A stretch of DNA of 43,390 bases from Caldovatus sediminis (GTDB lineage Bacteria > Pseudomonadota > Alphaproteobacteria > Acetobacterales > Acetobacteraceae), in the NCBI RefSeq assembly GCF_014644455.1, contig NZ_BMKS01000023.1, positions 1-43,390 of the forward strand. The letters are read 5' to 3'. The position numbers and the translations under genes were made by a program. This document shows, in pieces, positions 35,651 to 43,299 of the stretch; position 1 is the stretch's first letter, and each line of letters starts with the position of its first letter. The notes beneath the pieces are model-generated. The model did not search any database and was not told where the DNA came from. It worked only from the letters and a program-made list of their open reading frames with translations.

Positions 35651-36247
35651 ATGGGCGTCGAGGGCGGCCGCCGGCCGCCGCTGGTCCTGGCCTCGGCCAG
35701 TCCGCGCCGACGCGAGCTGCTCGCCCGCATCGGCATCATCCCCGACCGGATCGTCGAGACCGCGATCGACGAGACGCCGCGCAAGGGGGAGCTGCCGCGC
35801 CAGCTCGCCGCCCGCCTCGCCGCCGCCAAGGCCGAGGTCGCCGCGGCCGGCGCGCCCGAGGCCCTCGTGCTCGCCGCCGATACCGTCGTCGCCGCCGGTC
35901 GGCGCATCCTGCCCAAGGCCGAGACCGCGGAGCAGGCACGCGCCTGCCTCGCACTGCTCTCGGGCCGGCGGCACAACGTCTATACCGCGGTCGTGCTGGC
36001 CCTGCCGGACGGGCGGCGGCTGCGTCGCCTCGCCGACTCCATCGTCCTGTTCCAGCGCCTGACCGAGGCGCAGATCGAGGCCTACCTCGCCTCCGGCGAA
36101 TGGCAGGGCAAGGCCGGGGGCTATGCCATCCAGGGCCGCGCCGAGGCGCATGTGCGCTTCCTCGCCGGCTCCTACTCCAACGTGGTCGGCCTGCCGCTCT
36201 ACGAGACGGCGCAGCTCCTGCGCGGGATCGGCTGGCTGCGGCCATGA
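35651..36247 (+). CDS. maf: Maf-family nucleotide pyrophosphatase
   Basis: Maf/YhdE proteins hydrolyse (d)TTP, UTP or modified nucleotides to monophosphates, keeping the pool clean. The 198-residue protein shows LASASPRRRELLARIGI, AIDETPRKGELP, LAADTVVAAGRRILPKAE, LLSGRRHNVYTAVVLA and GKAGGYAIQGRAE, ending YSNVVGLPLYET. The SASPRR loop and the AADTVV aspartate are the active-site blocks. It overlaps the RNase E/G gene by ATGA. Confidence 0.95.
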   Translation: MGVEGGRRPPLVLASASPRRRELLARIGIIPDRIVETAIDETPRKGELPRQLAARLAAAKAEVAAAGAPEALVLAADTVVAAGRRILPKAETAEQARACLALLSGRRHNVYTAVVLALPDGRRLRRLADSIVLFQRLTEAQIEAYLASGEWQGKAGGYAIQGRAEAHVRFLAGSYSNVVGLPLYETAQLLRGIGWLRP

Positions 36248-37488
36248 GCGGCGGCGCGCCCCGGCCCGGCGCCGGCCGCGCCGCCCTGATCCGCGTCAGC
36301 GTCGGGCCGGGCGAGCGGCGCATCGCGGTCCTCGACGCCGACGGCGAGACGCTGCTGGACTACGAAGTGGAACGGCCGGCGCGGCCCGAGGGCATCGGCG
36401 ACCTGCACCGCGCCCGCGTCATCGCGCTCGCGCCGGCGATGGGCGGGGCCTTCGTGGCGCTCGCCGGCGGCGAGACCGGCTTCCTGCCGGCCGCGGAGGT
36501 GGCGGCGCCGTCCGGCCCCGAGTCCCGCCCGCCGCCGCTCAATCGCGTGCTGCGGGAGGGGCAGGCCCTGGCGGTGCGCGTCACCCGGGCCGCGCAGGGC
36601 GGCAAGGGGCCGCGCGTCACCGCGCGGCTCACCGAGGAGGAGGCGGCGCTGGCCGCCTCCGCGGCCGCCGCGGGAACCCCTGTTCCGGCGCTGCTCCGGC
36701 GTGCGCCGGAGGCGGCGCTGCGCCTCGCCCTCGCCCATCCGCAGGCGATGGTGGAGACCGACGGCGCCGCCCTCGCCGCCCGGCTGCGCGCCGCGATCGG
36801 CCCGGCGCGGGTGCGGCTGCTGCCCCATCCGGCCTTCGACGAGGCGCTCGAGGCGGAGGTCGAGACGCTCTCCGGCCCCGAGGTGCCGCTGCCCGGCGGC
36901 GGGCGGCTGCTGATCCACCCGACGCCGGCGCTGGTGGCGATGGACGTGGATGCCGGCCCCGCCGCCGGCGCGCGCGACCAGCGGGCGCAGGAGGCGCTGA
37001 ACCGCGCCGCCCTGGAGGAGGCGGCGCGCCAGATCCGGCTGCGCCGCCTCGGCGGCGCGATCTTCCTCGACCTGGCGGGGCTCGCCGCGCGGCGCCGGAA
37101 GGGACGGATGCTGGAGCGGCTGCGCGCCGCGCTCGCGCCCGATCCGCTCGCCCGGCTGGTGGGCCTCACCGGCCTCGGCTTCGCCGAGATCGCGCGGACG
37201 CGGGTGCACGCGCCGCTGCACGAGGTGCTCGGCTGGCCCGAGCCTTCGCCGCTGACCCGGGGCCTCGCGGCGCTGCGGCGCGTGGTCCGCGAGGCGGCGG
37301 CGCGCCGCACCGGGCGGCCGCTCGCCTTGCGCGCGGCGCCGGCAGTGGCGGCGGCGCTGCGCGCCTGGCCGGAGGCGCTGGAGGAATGCGCCGCCGCGCT
37401 CGGCCAGGGCTTGGAACTGCGCGCCGATCCGACGATCTCCCCCGGCGCCGAGGCGATCGAGGAGGCGACTGGCGATGGGCGAGGCTGA
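36244..37488 (+). CDS. Short, divergent ribonuclease E/G family protein
   Basis: This 414-residue protein has the RNase E/G layout: S1-like RNA-binding part ([40 protein letters not shown]), 5' sensor region, and DNase I-like catalytic part. The catalytic Asp pair is present in VAMDVDAG and AIFLDLAGL, with [20 protein letters not shown] equal to the usual IARQLRLRNIGG block. The CPxCxG zinc-link and the TRKR block are missing ([11 protein letters not shown] instead), so tetramer formation as in RNase E is unlikely. Its place after maf and before yacG is the usual one for this short alphaproteobacterial version. It may be a minimal RNase G or a partner protein. Confidence 0.87.
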   Translation: MSGGAPRPGAGRAALIRVSVGPGERRIAVLDADGETLLDYEVERPARPEGIGDLHRARVIALAPAMGGAFVALAGGETGFLPAAEVAAPSGPESRPPPLNRVLREGQALAVRVTRAAQGGKGPRVTARLTEEEAALAASAAAAGTPVPALLRRAPEAALRLALAHPQAMVETDGAALAARLRAAIGPARVRLLPHPAFDEALEAEVETLSGPEVPLPGGGRLLIHPTPALVAMDVDAGPAAGARDQRAQEALNRAALEEAARQIRLRRLGGAIFLDLAGLAARRRKGRMLERLRAALAPDPLARLVGLTGLGFAEIARTRVHAPLHEVLGWPEPSPLTRGLAALRRVVREAAARRTGRPLALRAAPAVAAALRAWPEALEECAAALGQGLELRADPTISPGAEAIEEATGDGRG

Positions 37489-37696
37489 CGGTGGCGGGCC
37501 GGGACGGCCGGCGCGCCGGCCCGTCGAGCGTTGCCCGGTCTGCGGCCGGGCACCGGCCCCGCCCCACCGCCCTTTCTGCTCGGCCCGCTGCGCCCGGATC
37601 GATCTGGGGCGCTGGCTGACCGGGGCCTACGCGATTCCCACGGAGGAGGGCCCTCGGACGCCCGGCCGGGCCGAGGACGGCGAGCAGGAGAGGTGA
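37475..37696 (+). CDS. yacG: DNA gyrase inhibitor / zinc-binding protein YacG
   Basis: This 73-residue treble-clef zinc protein has ligands Cys20 and Cys23 (RCPVCGR) and Cys35 and Cys39 ([15 protein letters not shown]). YacG binds GyrB and blocks DNA binding in E. coli. The characteristic CSxRCxxIDLGxW motif is intact. The start overlaps the RNase E/G-like gene by 14 bases. The C-terminus is charged and poorly conserved. Confidence 0.95.
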   Translation: MGEADGGGPGRPARRPVERCPVCGRAPAPPHRPFCSARCARIDLGRWLTGAYAIPTEEGPRTPGRAEDGEQER

Positions 37697-37825
37697 CGCG
37701 GGCGGCGGCCCCGGCGATGCGCCCCTCTCTGTCGTGCCACCGCCGACGCTGGACAGATCGTGCGGTCTCGGCTATTGCGCCCGCCTCTGCCGCGCATGGC
37801 GCGCCGCCGCGTCATGCGCCATCGG

Positions 37826-37901
37826 GCCCAGGTAGCTCAGTTGGTAGAGCATGCGACTGAAAATCGCAGTGTCGGTGGTTCGATTCCGCCCCTGGGCACC
37901 A
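37826..37901 (+). tRNA. tRNA-Phe (anticodon GAA)
   Basis: GCCCAGG acceptor, TAGCTCAGTTGGTAGAGCA D arm, anticodon arm TGCGA-CTGAAAA-TCGCA with GAA, variable GTGTC, T arm GGTGGTTCGATTCCGCC, CCTGGGC-A-CCA. Stems pair and the CCA is encoded. yacG followed by tRNA-Phe is a common alphaproteobacterial order. To its right the composition changes, so this is the last clearly native gene before the element-like region. Confidence 0.96.
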
Positions 37902-38214
37902 TTCCGTTTTTCCTCGGCGTTCCGGCGTTTCGACATCCTCTGATCCTCGCACGGTTCAGGGGTGTTTTCGTGTCGCGGACCTTCTGCGGACCCATGCGAT
38001 CCCGAGGCCGCTCCGAAGCTGAACCCGACCGGCATTCTACCACGCCACGCGGCTGCTGGTGTGATGGCGTAATGGTGCGGCGCGATGCGGGGGGCGGGGT
38101 TGCATGGCCGCCGACTGGCGTCGGGTTCGGACCTGTATGGGGGCTGGAGTGAGGGCGTAACATGCAAAGGGCGCCCCGAAGGACGCCCCTGCACCACATG
38201 ACTGCAAGCCGGCG
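37902..38214. other. 313-bp interval after tRNA-Phe, lower GC, no gene
   Basis: The composition drops in GC compared with the chromosome to the left. There is a TTTTT stretch just after the tRNA that may act as its terminator. I found no second copy of the tRNA-Phe 3' end in the window, so use of this tRNA as an attachment site is not shown. Confidence 0.4.
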
Positions 38215-38475
38215 TCAGCACCGCGCCATTAGATGCACCGGCAACCGCCGCAGCGCATCCACCTCCGCCCGCGATGCCTGGGCGATCCACTCGGCCTCGG
38301 GCACCGCATCCACGCCACGCTGGCCAAGCCTCCGGTCCATGGCTTCAAACCAACGCTCCATGAAGGTCGCGCAGGCATAATGCGGCGCCACGTCGCGCGC
38401 TGCGGCGGGTAGGGACTGACCGGTAAGCGCGGCCTCAATCTCATCAATCGAAACGTGCCAAGGTGCGGTAAGCAT
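38215..38475 (-). CDS. Small hypothetical protein of the island
   Basis: This 86-residue acidic protein begins MLTAPWHVSIDEIEAALTGQ and ends RRLPVHLMARC, with an aromatic core segment (ATFMERWFEAMDRRL). It is not recognised. ATG 38475 has a GGAG ten bases upstream. Codon use has more A and T at third positions than the chromosomal genes to the left, which fits horizontal origin. Confidence 0.5.
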   Translation of the reverse strand: MLTAPWHVSIDEIEAALTGQSLPAAARDVAPHYACATFMERWFEAMDRRLGQRGVDAVPEAEWIAQASRAEVDALRRLPVHLMARC

Positions 38476-38795
38476 GAAAATGCTCCGGCTATGGCCCTCG
38501 GATCGATAGCAATCGAAGGCTCTGGGTTGTGGGGAATGGCGCAGCGTGGCGCCGAAAGAATTTGGCAGGATGTTGGGGTGTGTTGTCAATCTGCGACTTG
38601 GTATTGCGCGTGGGTATTCTTGCAGAGGTGAGGCGGTGCCGTTCGCTTCTTACCTGTATGGGTGCGAGGATTTGGGGTGGCCGGGGGGGGTGGGGGGTGG
38701 GACCACGCGATGGACCCTCCCCCCTGGTGCTGTTCCTTCCCACGTAGCGCGCGGGCAGATGTGGGAACACGGGAAATGCGGTATTGGGATACCGC
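38476..38795. other. 320-bp control-like interval with a long G-run
   Basis: It lies between two divergent genes of the element. At 38674-38701 there are four G-tracts (GGGG, GGGGGGGG, GGGGGG, GGG) with one-base or short gaps, able to form a G-quadruplex; a C-rich block (CCCTCCCCCC, about 38714-38723) lies just after and could pair with it. A regulatory or packaging role is a guess. The Shine-Dalgarno of 38796 is weak. Confidence 0.45.
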
Positions 38796-39458
38796 ATGAG
38801 AGGCCCACGCTGCACCGCCTGCTTCCATTCCAGGGTTGCCGAGATTGACGCCGCCCTGGCGTCCGGTGCTCCCCTGATCGCCACCGCCGCGAAGTTCGGC
38901 CTGTCCAAGAGCGCCCTGGCCCGCCACCGGACCCGGTGTTTGGCGCCCAAGCTGGCCGCCGCTGCGAAGATGGTCGCCCCAGCGTCCGCGATCCGTGCCG
39001 AGGTGCAGCGGGCAAAGGCCATCGCCTCCGGGCAGGCCGAGGCAGCACCAGCCGATGTGCTAACCCTGCAAGGGCTGGTGGGCCGCCTGGGGCGGCTGCT
39101 GGACCGGCTGGAAGGGGCGAGCGCCAGCGCCGCCGATGATGGCCTGCACGCCAGCTTGGCGGCCGTCAGCGGCCCGCTCATCAAGGCGGTGGAGACGGCG
39201 GCACGCTTGCAAGGGATCGGCGCGCAGGTGGACAAGCCTGCGGCGCCTACCTTCTCTATCACCTTCGACTTGAGCGGGGTGGAGGAACGCCAGCCGGCGC
39301 GGCCGGTCCCTGTCGCACAGCGCCCCGTAGGGTCCGTGGCGGACGCCATCCCGGAAGATGCTCAGGGGATCGAAGCGGGCGAGAGTGCCAGCGATGCCGG
39401 GCAGGCCGATGCAGGTCCGCTGCCGGTGCCAGGATTCGACTTCGCTATCCGAGCGTAG
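38796..39458 (+). CDS. HTH protein with N-terminal Cys-x2-Cys, phage/island type
   Basis: This 220-residue protein's first 50 residues, RGPRCTACFHSRVAEIDAAL and then TAAKFGLSKSALARHRTRC, contain a CxxC pair, a helix-turn-helix (AAKFGLSKSALARHR) and a closing Cys, as in small DNA-binding proteins of phages (possibly terminase small-subunit-like). The middle is helical and Ala-rich, and the C-terminal 60 residues are acidic. No enzymatic motif. A TTG at 38784 would add four residues. Function in the element (packaging or control) is inference. Confidence 0.6.
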   Translation: MRGPRCTACFHSRVAEIDAALASGAPLIATAAKFGLSKSALARHRTRCLAPKLAAAAKMVAPASAIRAEVQRAKAIASGQAEAAPADVLTLQGLVGRLGRLLDRLEGASASAADDGLHASLAAVSGPLIKAVETAARLQGIGAQVDKPAAPTFSITFDLSGVEERQPARPVPVAQRPVGSVADAIPEDAQGIEAGESASDAGQADAGPLPVPGFDFAIRA

Positions 39459-39477
39459 GGTCGCGCCCGCCCGGCTC

Positions 39478-39837
39478 CTACCTTCCTCGCCGGTCCTCAA
39501 TGATTACGTTGGGCGCGCGCTCCAAAGTCGGCCGCCGCAGTTCGGGGTCGCCGGCGGCGAGGCAGCGGAAGCTCACCGAGGCCCTGGCGTTGTTCCAACT
39601 GGTGGCCGGGGCGGTCCCGATGTCCTGGACCAGGACTGCCCGGTGGAGAGAGGCGCAGTGGCGCTGCGCGGCCTCCAGCGCGGTCTGCTCGGCGGCGGCG
39701 GTCCCGCCCGCCAGGGGATGCGCCTCGGCGCTGGAGCGGTAGGTGTCGGGCCCAAGCTGGAGGACCCCGCTCGACCCGCCGCAGCCGCTGGCGAGCAGGA
39801 GGATCAGTGGGGCGCCGGCGAGGATGTTCCGCAGCAA
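39478..39837 (-). CDS. Hypothetical lipoprotein
   Basis: This 119-residue protein begins MLRNILAGAPLILLLASGCGG, a signal peptide with lipobox (LASG-C at residue 19), so it should be lipid-anchored after export. The rest includes an EQTALEAAQRHCASLHR helix and a second cysteine. It starts at TTG 39837 with GGAGGAA upstream. It is probably cargo of the integrative element; small lipoproteins of this kind can modify the cell surface, for example in superinfection exclusion or entry exclusion, but nothing here proves it. Confidence 0.65.
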   Translation of the reverse strand: MLRNILAGAPLILLLASGCGGSSGVLQLGPDTYRSSAEAHPLAGGTAAAEQTALEAAQRHCASLHRAVLVQDIGTAPATSWNNARASVSFRCLAAGDPELRRPTLERAPNVIIEDRRGR

Positions 39838-40222
39838 CGTCTTCCTCCGTGGTTGACCAATAGGTGAACAATAGCAACGTTCTGGAGGCGCACCAAGTCA
39901 CGCGCACGAACAAGTCCGTCGCGAAGCTCATACTGGCCAGTGCGCCCCGGCCCTCACGGTAGCTACGGAACAACCGGTCCAGCGTTTCCTGCCATAGAGG
40001 AATGGGGGATGGCGGCAGGCCGGTCAGCTTGGCGCACATGGCCTGCCAGGCGAGGGCTTCGTTCCGCTCCGTCAAGCAAGGACCGCTGCCCCACAGATCG
40101 CCACCCTGCGCAGCCCGAGCCATACCTACTCGACCGTCAGCAGATGCCACTTGCATGGTGCGGATGATGGGTAGCTCCTTGAGGACGGAAACGGGAACGA
40201 GGGGGTTAGAGGCGGCGGTCAT
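39497..40222 (-). CDS. Questionable ORF overlapping the lipoprotein gene
   Basis: The first 125 or so residues (40222 down to about 39840) look protein-like: TAASNPLVPVSVLKELPIIR, WQAMCAKLTGLPPSPIPLWQ, MSFATDLFVRVTW and TLLLFTYWSTTEED, with a GGAG upstream of ATG 40222. After that the frame becomes Arg/Pro-rich and lies out of frame over the lipoprotein gene, which is more credible there. Perhaps a real small gene has lost its stop by a frameshift, or the sequence holds an error. No family recognised. Confidence 0.35.
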   Translation of the reverse strand: MTAASNPLVPVSVLKELPIIRTMQVASADGRVGMARAAQGGDLWGSGPCLTERNEALAWQAMCAKLTGLPPSPIPLWQETLDRLFRSYREGRGALASMSFATDLFVRVTWCASRTLLLFTYWSTTEEDVAAEHPRRRPTDPPARQRLRRVERGPPAWARHLPLQRRGASPGGRDRRRRADRAGGRAAPLRLSPPGSPGPGHRDRPGHQLEQRQGLGELPLPRRRRPRTAAADFGARAQRNH

Positions 40223-40380
40223 GGCGATAGGCTCCGATCAGCGGACGCGGTGGTTCGACGGATGGGGCAGGGGCCGGACCTTTGGGGACGCGGCGGCGCA
40301 CGACGGGGAACACCGGCGGGCGCCGAACGGGCGAGGATGCGGAGGGCGGGGCAGACCGTTGCGCGCCTCAATGCCCGCCT

Positions 40381-40495
40381 CGCCTCAGTTCCCCCCATAC
40401 CCCCTAGGGCGACTGAGGCGCGCCCCTGGGGGGCGGCCTCGCCGCCCGCCTCGGTCGCCTCAATGGGACTGAGGCGGACTGAGGCGACTGAGGCG
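40381..40495 (+). repeat. Iteron-like cluster of GACTGAGGCG repeats
   Basis: GACTGAGGCG occurs at 40411-40420, 40467-40476, 40477-40486 and 40486-40495, the last three head to tail. Inverted near-copies (CGCCTCAGT at 40381, CGCCTCAAT at about 40457) lie among them. The cluster sits in the noncoding gap just downstream of the helicase gene. Such short direct repeats at replication genes act as initiator-binding iterons in plasmids and integrative elements; this assignment is inference. Confidence 0.55.
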
Positions 40496-40516
40496 CCTGC
40501 GGTTGGGGCGCGATGG

Positions 40517-42316
40517 TCATGCGACGAACGGTCCCGGCTGCGGATCGCCTGCCCAGGGCGTGACCACCCATCGGACAACGACCCCCTCGCGCCTGTTCGG
40601 GCCGCCGCCCCTGGTCTTCGGCACGACAACCTGCGTCGTCCCGATCCAGCCGCGCGCCAGCAGGTCGTCCACGATCCTCTTCGCATAACCCTCGCGCCTC
40701 GACGCGGGCGCGCCCGGCAGGTGCGGCGTCAGCGCCGCCGCCACATCGGGCAGGTAGAAGCGCGACTTGGCCTGGGGCTTCAGGCTGTAGTGGCACGTCC
40801 CGCCCTGCGCGCCCTTCGCCAGCGTCACGAGCGCCTCCCGCTGCATCTGCGGCGTGATGAAGCTGCCCGGCGCCTGAGGCACGAACGGCTCGGCGACGGC
40901 GACCCAATCCTGCTCGGGCCATTCGGGCGGCTCCGCGTTGTCCATCGGCACGCCGACGAGCCTGAACGAGAGCACCGTCCCGCCCGGCACGAGGTTGGCC
41001 TTCTGCGCGACCAAGTCGCGCATGTTGCCTTCGTCGCCCGGAGCAACACCGCGCCTCTCGCACTCCGACGGGGACGGCCTGACGACGGCGAATACGGCGC
41101 GGGCGGCGTTCGGGACCGCGACGGCGCCGAGGGTGCCTTCGGCCCCATCCCCGTTGGCGGCGGCGCCCTTCCGGGTGTGCGCGACGATGACGACGGCGCA
41201 TTCAAGCTCGGCCGCGATCTGCTTCAGCGCGCGCATCAACTGATACATGAGGCCGTTGTCGTTGGCCCCGACGGGGACCAGCGCGCTCCACGGATCGAGC
41301 ACGACGAGCTTCGCTCGGGTTTGGCGGATCAGTTGCCGCAGCCGCCCGATGTCCCGCAGCCGAAGGCGTTCGCGGCGTGTGGTCGGATCGACCTCCGTGA
41401 AGGCGAACTCGCCCAGGGCATCGGCGCCGCAGACATAGAGGTCGCCGGCCTGGTGCAGCGGGATCTTGAAGTGGGCCAGGCACGCCTCGCACCGCAGGCG
41501 AACTTCGCCGCTGTCGTCCTCGGCATTGACCATCAGCACCGGCATGGGCCGCACGAGAGGGACGCCGAAGATGGGCTTTCCGCTGGCGACCGCGACGCAG
41601 CCGGTTGTGGCGATGGTGGACTTCGCCAGTCCGCCAGGGGAGACGATCACCGAGACATGGCCGATGATCGCCACGCCGCCGAGCATTGTCTTGCGCTTGG
41701 TGCGCCTGGCGGGCCGCGCCGCGATGTGCAGGGCTGCGATGTCGAGCCGGGAGGAGGCATCTCCCGTATCTGGCGCGGCACCCCCCGCGCCGTCGCGCCA
41801 CCCGTCCTCCCGCGCCATGGCGAAGATGGTCCCGAGGGTGGTGCACTCGCGTCCCTGATCCAGGCGCGCCTCGGTATCGCTCAGCAGGCGATCCCACTCG
41901 GCATCGTTCTCGGCGGCGGGGTAGGCCCCGTCGTAGGCGCCCGGCCGGTCCGACGCCTCGTGCATGAGCCGGCGCAGCTCGGGTTCCAGGTCAGGGAACA
42001 GGACCGCCTCGTGGGCCAGAGGCGCCACGCAGCGGTGGCGCCAGGTGTTTCGGTCCTTGAGCCGGGTCGGATCGGTCGCCAGCAGAGCGTCGCGCAGCCG
42101 CTCCAGGTCTGGCGCCCCTCGCAGCGCCGCGTTGGCCTTCCACGCGGGCACTGACCAGTTTTGCAGCCATTCCGGCAGGTCGCCCAGCTCCGGGAATATC
42201 TCAGCTGCGGAGGGTGCTTGCCCGGTGCCGGATGGGGACGGCCCGGCCGCCCCGGCCTGGATCTCCGCCGCCAGGGCGGCGAACGCCTCTGCGGCGGGCA
42301 CGACGTCGCGCGGCAT
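40517..42316 (-). CDS. RepA-like hexameric helicase / AAA ATPase of a mobile element
   Basis: This 599-residue protein's C-terminal two thirds form a RecA/DnaB-fold ATPase: Walker A variant SPGGLAKST (about residues 222-230; Ala replaces the last Gly), VLMVNAEDDSGEVRLR, Walker B LVVLDPWSALVPVGAND (about 335-350) and VVIVAHTRKGAA as the motif 3-like His. This resembles phage and plasmid RepA-type primase-helicase proteins. The N-terminal 190 residues include PEWLQNWSVPAWKANAALRG and a conserved-looking RNTWRHRCVAPLAHEAV. It overlaps the preceding primase fragment by ATGA. The C-terminus reads VVVPKTRGGG and WVVTPWAG. Confidence 0.75.
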   Translation of the reverse strand: MPRDVVPAAEAFAALAAEIQAGAAGPSPSGTGQAPSAAEIFPELGDLPEWLQNWSVPAWKANAALRGAPDLERLRDALLATDPTRLKDRNTWRHRCVAPLAHEAVLFPDLEPELRRLMHEASDRPGAYDGAYPAAENDAEWDRLLSDTEARLDQGRECTTLGTIFAMAREDGWRDGAGGAAPDTGDASSRLDIAALHIAARPARRTKRKTMLGGVAIIGHVSVIVSPGGLAKSTIATTGCVAVASGKPIFGVPLVRPMPVLMVNAEDDSGEVRLRCEACLAHFKIPLHQAGDLYVCGADALGEFAFTEVDPTTRRERLRLRDIGRLRQLIRQTRAKLVVLDPWSALVPVGANDNGLMYQLMRALKQIAAELECAVVIVAHTRKGAAANGDGAEGTLGAVAVPNAARAVFAVVRPSPSECERRGVAPGDEGNMRDLVAQKANLVPGGTVLSFRLVGVPMDNAEPPEWPEQDWVAVAEPFVPQAPGSFITPQMQREALVTLAKGAQGGTCHYSLKPQAKSRFYLPDVAAALTPHLPGAPASRREGYAKRIVDDLLARGWIGTTQVVVPKTRGGGPNRREGVVVRWVVTPWAGDPQPGPFVA

Positions 42317-42590
42317 CACGCGCCGCCCTCCGTCAGCACATGGCCGGTCACGGTGAGGTAGCGTCCGGCGGTGTAGAGTTCGATACCGTCGCCGGTGACG
42401 GCCCTCGCCAGCGGCCGGGCAAGGCAGAAGATGCGGACCCCCTCGCCGCTCGGCGACCACTCGGCGTAACTGCCGAACGCGGCGACGATCTGCCGCGCCC
42501 CCACCTCGCGCTCGGGGCTCCCCGTCACGTCGTCCAGGTCCACGCCCGCCAGGACGAGCCCGGCGCTGTCCGGCTGCCGTCCAGGGCAAA
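42316..42590 (-). pseudogene. Prim-pol-like primase fragment, 5' end missing
   Basis: The frame reads CPGRQPDSAGLVLAGVDLDD, then SPEREVGARQIVAAFGSYAE, WSPSGEGVRIFCLARPLARA and LYTAGRYLTVTGHVL before TGA. This is the middle of the bifunctional primase/polymerase domain of phage and island replication proteins (GVDLDD, SYxExSPSGxGVRIF, YxxxRYxTVTG). The 5' end is missing: homology begins just inside a tRNA-like fragment at 42591-42622. A GTG at 42543 could still initiate 75 residues, in ATGA overlap with the helicase. It is probably nonfunctional as a primase. Confidence 0.65.
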
Positions 42591-42622
42591 GGTCGTGCGT
42601 TCGAATCGCGCCGGGGACGCCA
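42591..42622 (+). repeat. 3' fragment of a tRNA (tRNA-Glu-like), candidate att site
   Basis: On the plus strand a T arm GTGCG-TTCGAAT-CGCGC pairs, followed by CGGGGAC-G-CCA. GGGGAC with discriminator G and CCA is the 3' end of tRNA-Glu in many bacteria (5' end would be GTCCCCG). No 5' half is present. Such orphan 3' ends are typical att sites left where an element integrated in a tRNA gene. No intact tRNA-Glu is in the window, so the other att site cannot be compared. Confidence 0.6.
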
Positions 42623-42670
42623 AAATTTTCAAGGAGATAGCGGCGGCGCCGCCCCGAGCCGCAAAAAGCC

Positions 42671-42690
42671 TAGGTAGCAGATAGGTAGCA
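42671..42690 (+). repeat. Direct repeat TAGGTAGCA x2 beside the tRNA fragment
   Basis: TAGGTAGCA occurs at 42671-42679 and again at 42682-42690, 11 bases apart from start to start. The pair lies 48 bases right of the tRNA fragment. Short direct repeats at one helical turn near att sites are often integrase arm-binding or excisionase sites. This reading is inference; there is no integrase gene in the window. Confidence 0.4.
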
Positions 42691-42732
42691 ACCGGGCAGG
42701 ATCGGTTCGTCCCCGCCGCCGGTCAGGCGGCG

Positions 42733-43299
42733 CTATCCTTCGCCCCTCTCCGCCAGAGCAGTCGCCGCGCGCAGCGCGCCCGCGACCCGGCTTCTCCCGT
42801 CCGCCCCGAAGAGGCTCGCCCAGTTCACCCCCGCCCGCCACGCCTCCGGGTGCGGCAAGAGGGGCTCGGGCGCGCCGGCGGCCCGCAACTGCTCGGCCGC
42901 CTCCGTCCCCATGAAGAGCAACGTCATATTCCCCAATCGCTCGGCCTCCGCGCGCCCGATGCCCACCTCGGCGGCGGCCAGCGCCACCGCGACCGGCACC
43001 TCGGCCAGCACCGCCGACACCGCCTCGGTCGCCGTCGCGAGGAAGATCGTCTCATCCCGCCACGCCGCCGCCGCCCGCCGCGTCGCCGCCGCCCGGCCGC
43101 CGTCGAGGGTGGCGAGAACCCAATCGAGGGCGGCCAGCAGCGGCACCCGCCCATCCGGCCCGACCGGCAAACCGGCCGCGAGCCACTGCGAGACGCGCCC
43201 GCGCGTGACCCCGAGCCGCGCGGCCAGCTCGGCCTTCGTGACCGTGATGTTCGCCGCCAGCGGCCGATAGTCCTGCATCCGGGGAGCAAATTTAGGCAT
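42733..43299 (-). CDS. HTH-containing hypothetical protein (phage small-terminase-like)
   Basis: This 188-residue protein has a helix-turn-helix at residues 20-42 (TVTKAELAARLGVTRGRVSQ, WLAAGLPV), resembling the MerR-like or Nu1 N-terminal domain of phage DNA-packaging small terminases. The rest is Ala-rich and helical (TRRAAAAWRDETIFLATATE, LLFMGTEAAEQLRAAG). ATG 43299 has GAGGAAAAC upstream. It lies right of the tRNA fragment, possibly in a second element continuing past the window end. The 91 bases to the end are too short to read. Confidence 0.6.
   Translation of the reverse strand: MPKFAPRMQDYRPLAANITVTKAELAARLGVTRGRVSQWLAAGLPVGPDGRVPLLAALDWVLATLDGGRAAATRRAAAAWRDETIFLATATEAVSAVLAEVPVAVALAAAEVGIGRAEAERLGNMTLLFMGTEAAEQLRAAGAPEPLLPHPEAWRAGVNWASLFGADGRSRVAGALRAATALAERGEG

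Noticed and set aside
37826-37930. tRNA-Phe as the attachment site of the right-hand element
   Set aside because: The 3' end of tRNA-Phe is not repeated at 42591-42622, where the fragment is tRNA-Glu-like, and no other copy was found.
37772-38290. Minus-strand ORF with RNRTTDTAIFSRMLYQLSY
   Set aside because: It is the antisense translation of tRNA-Phe, a frequent annotation artefact.
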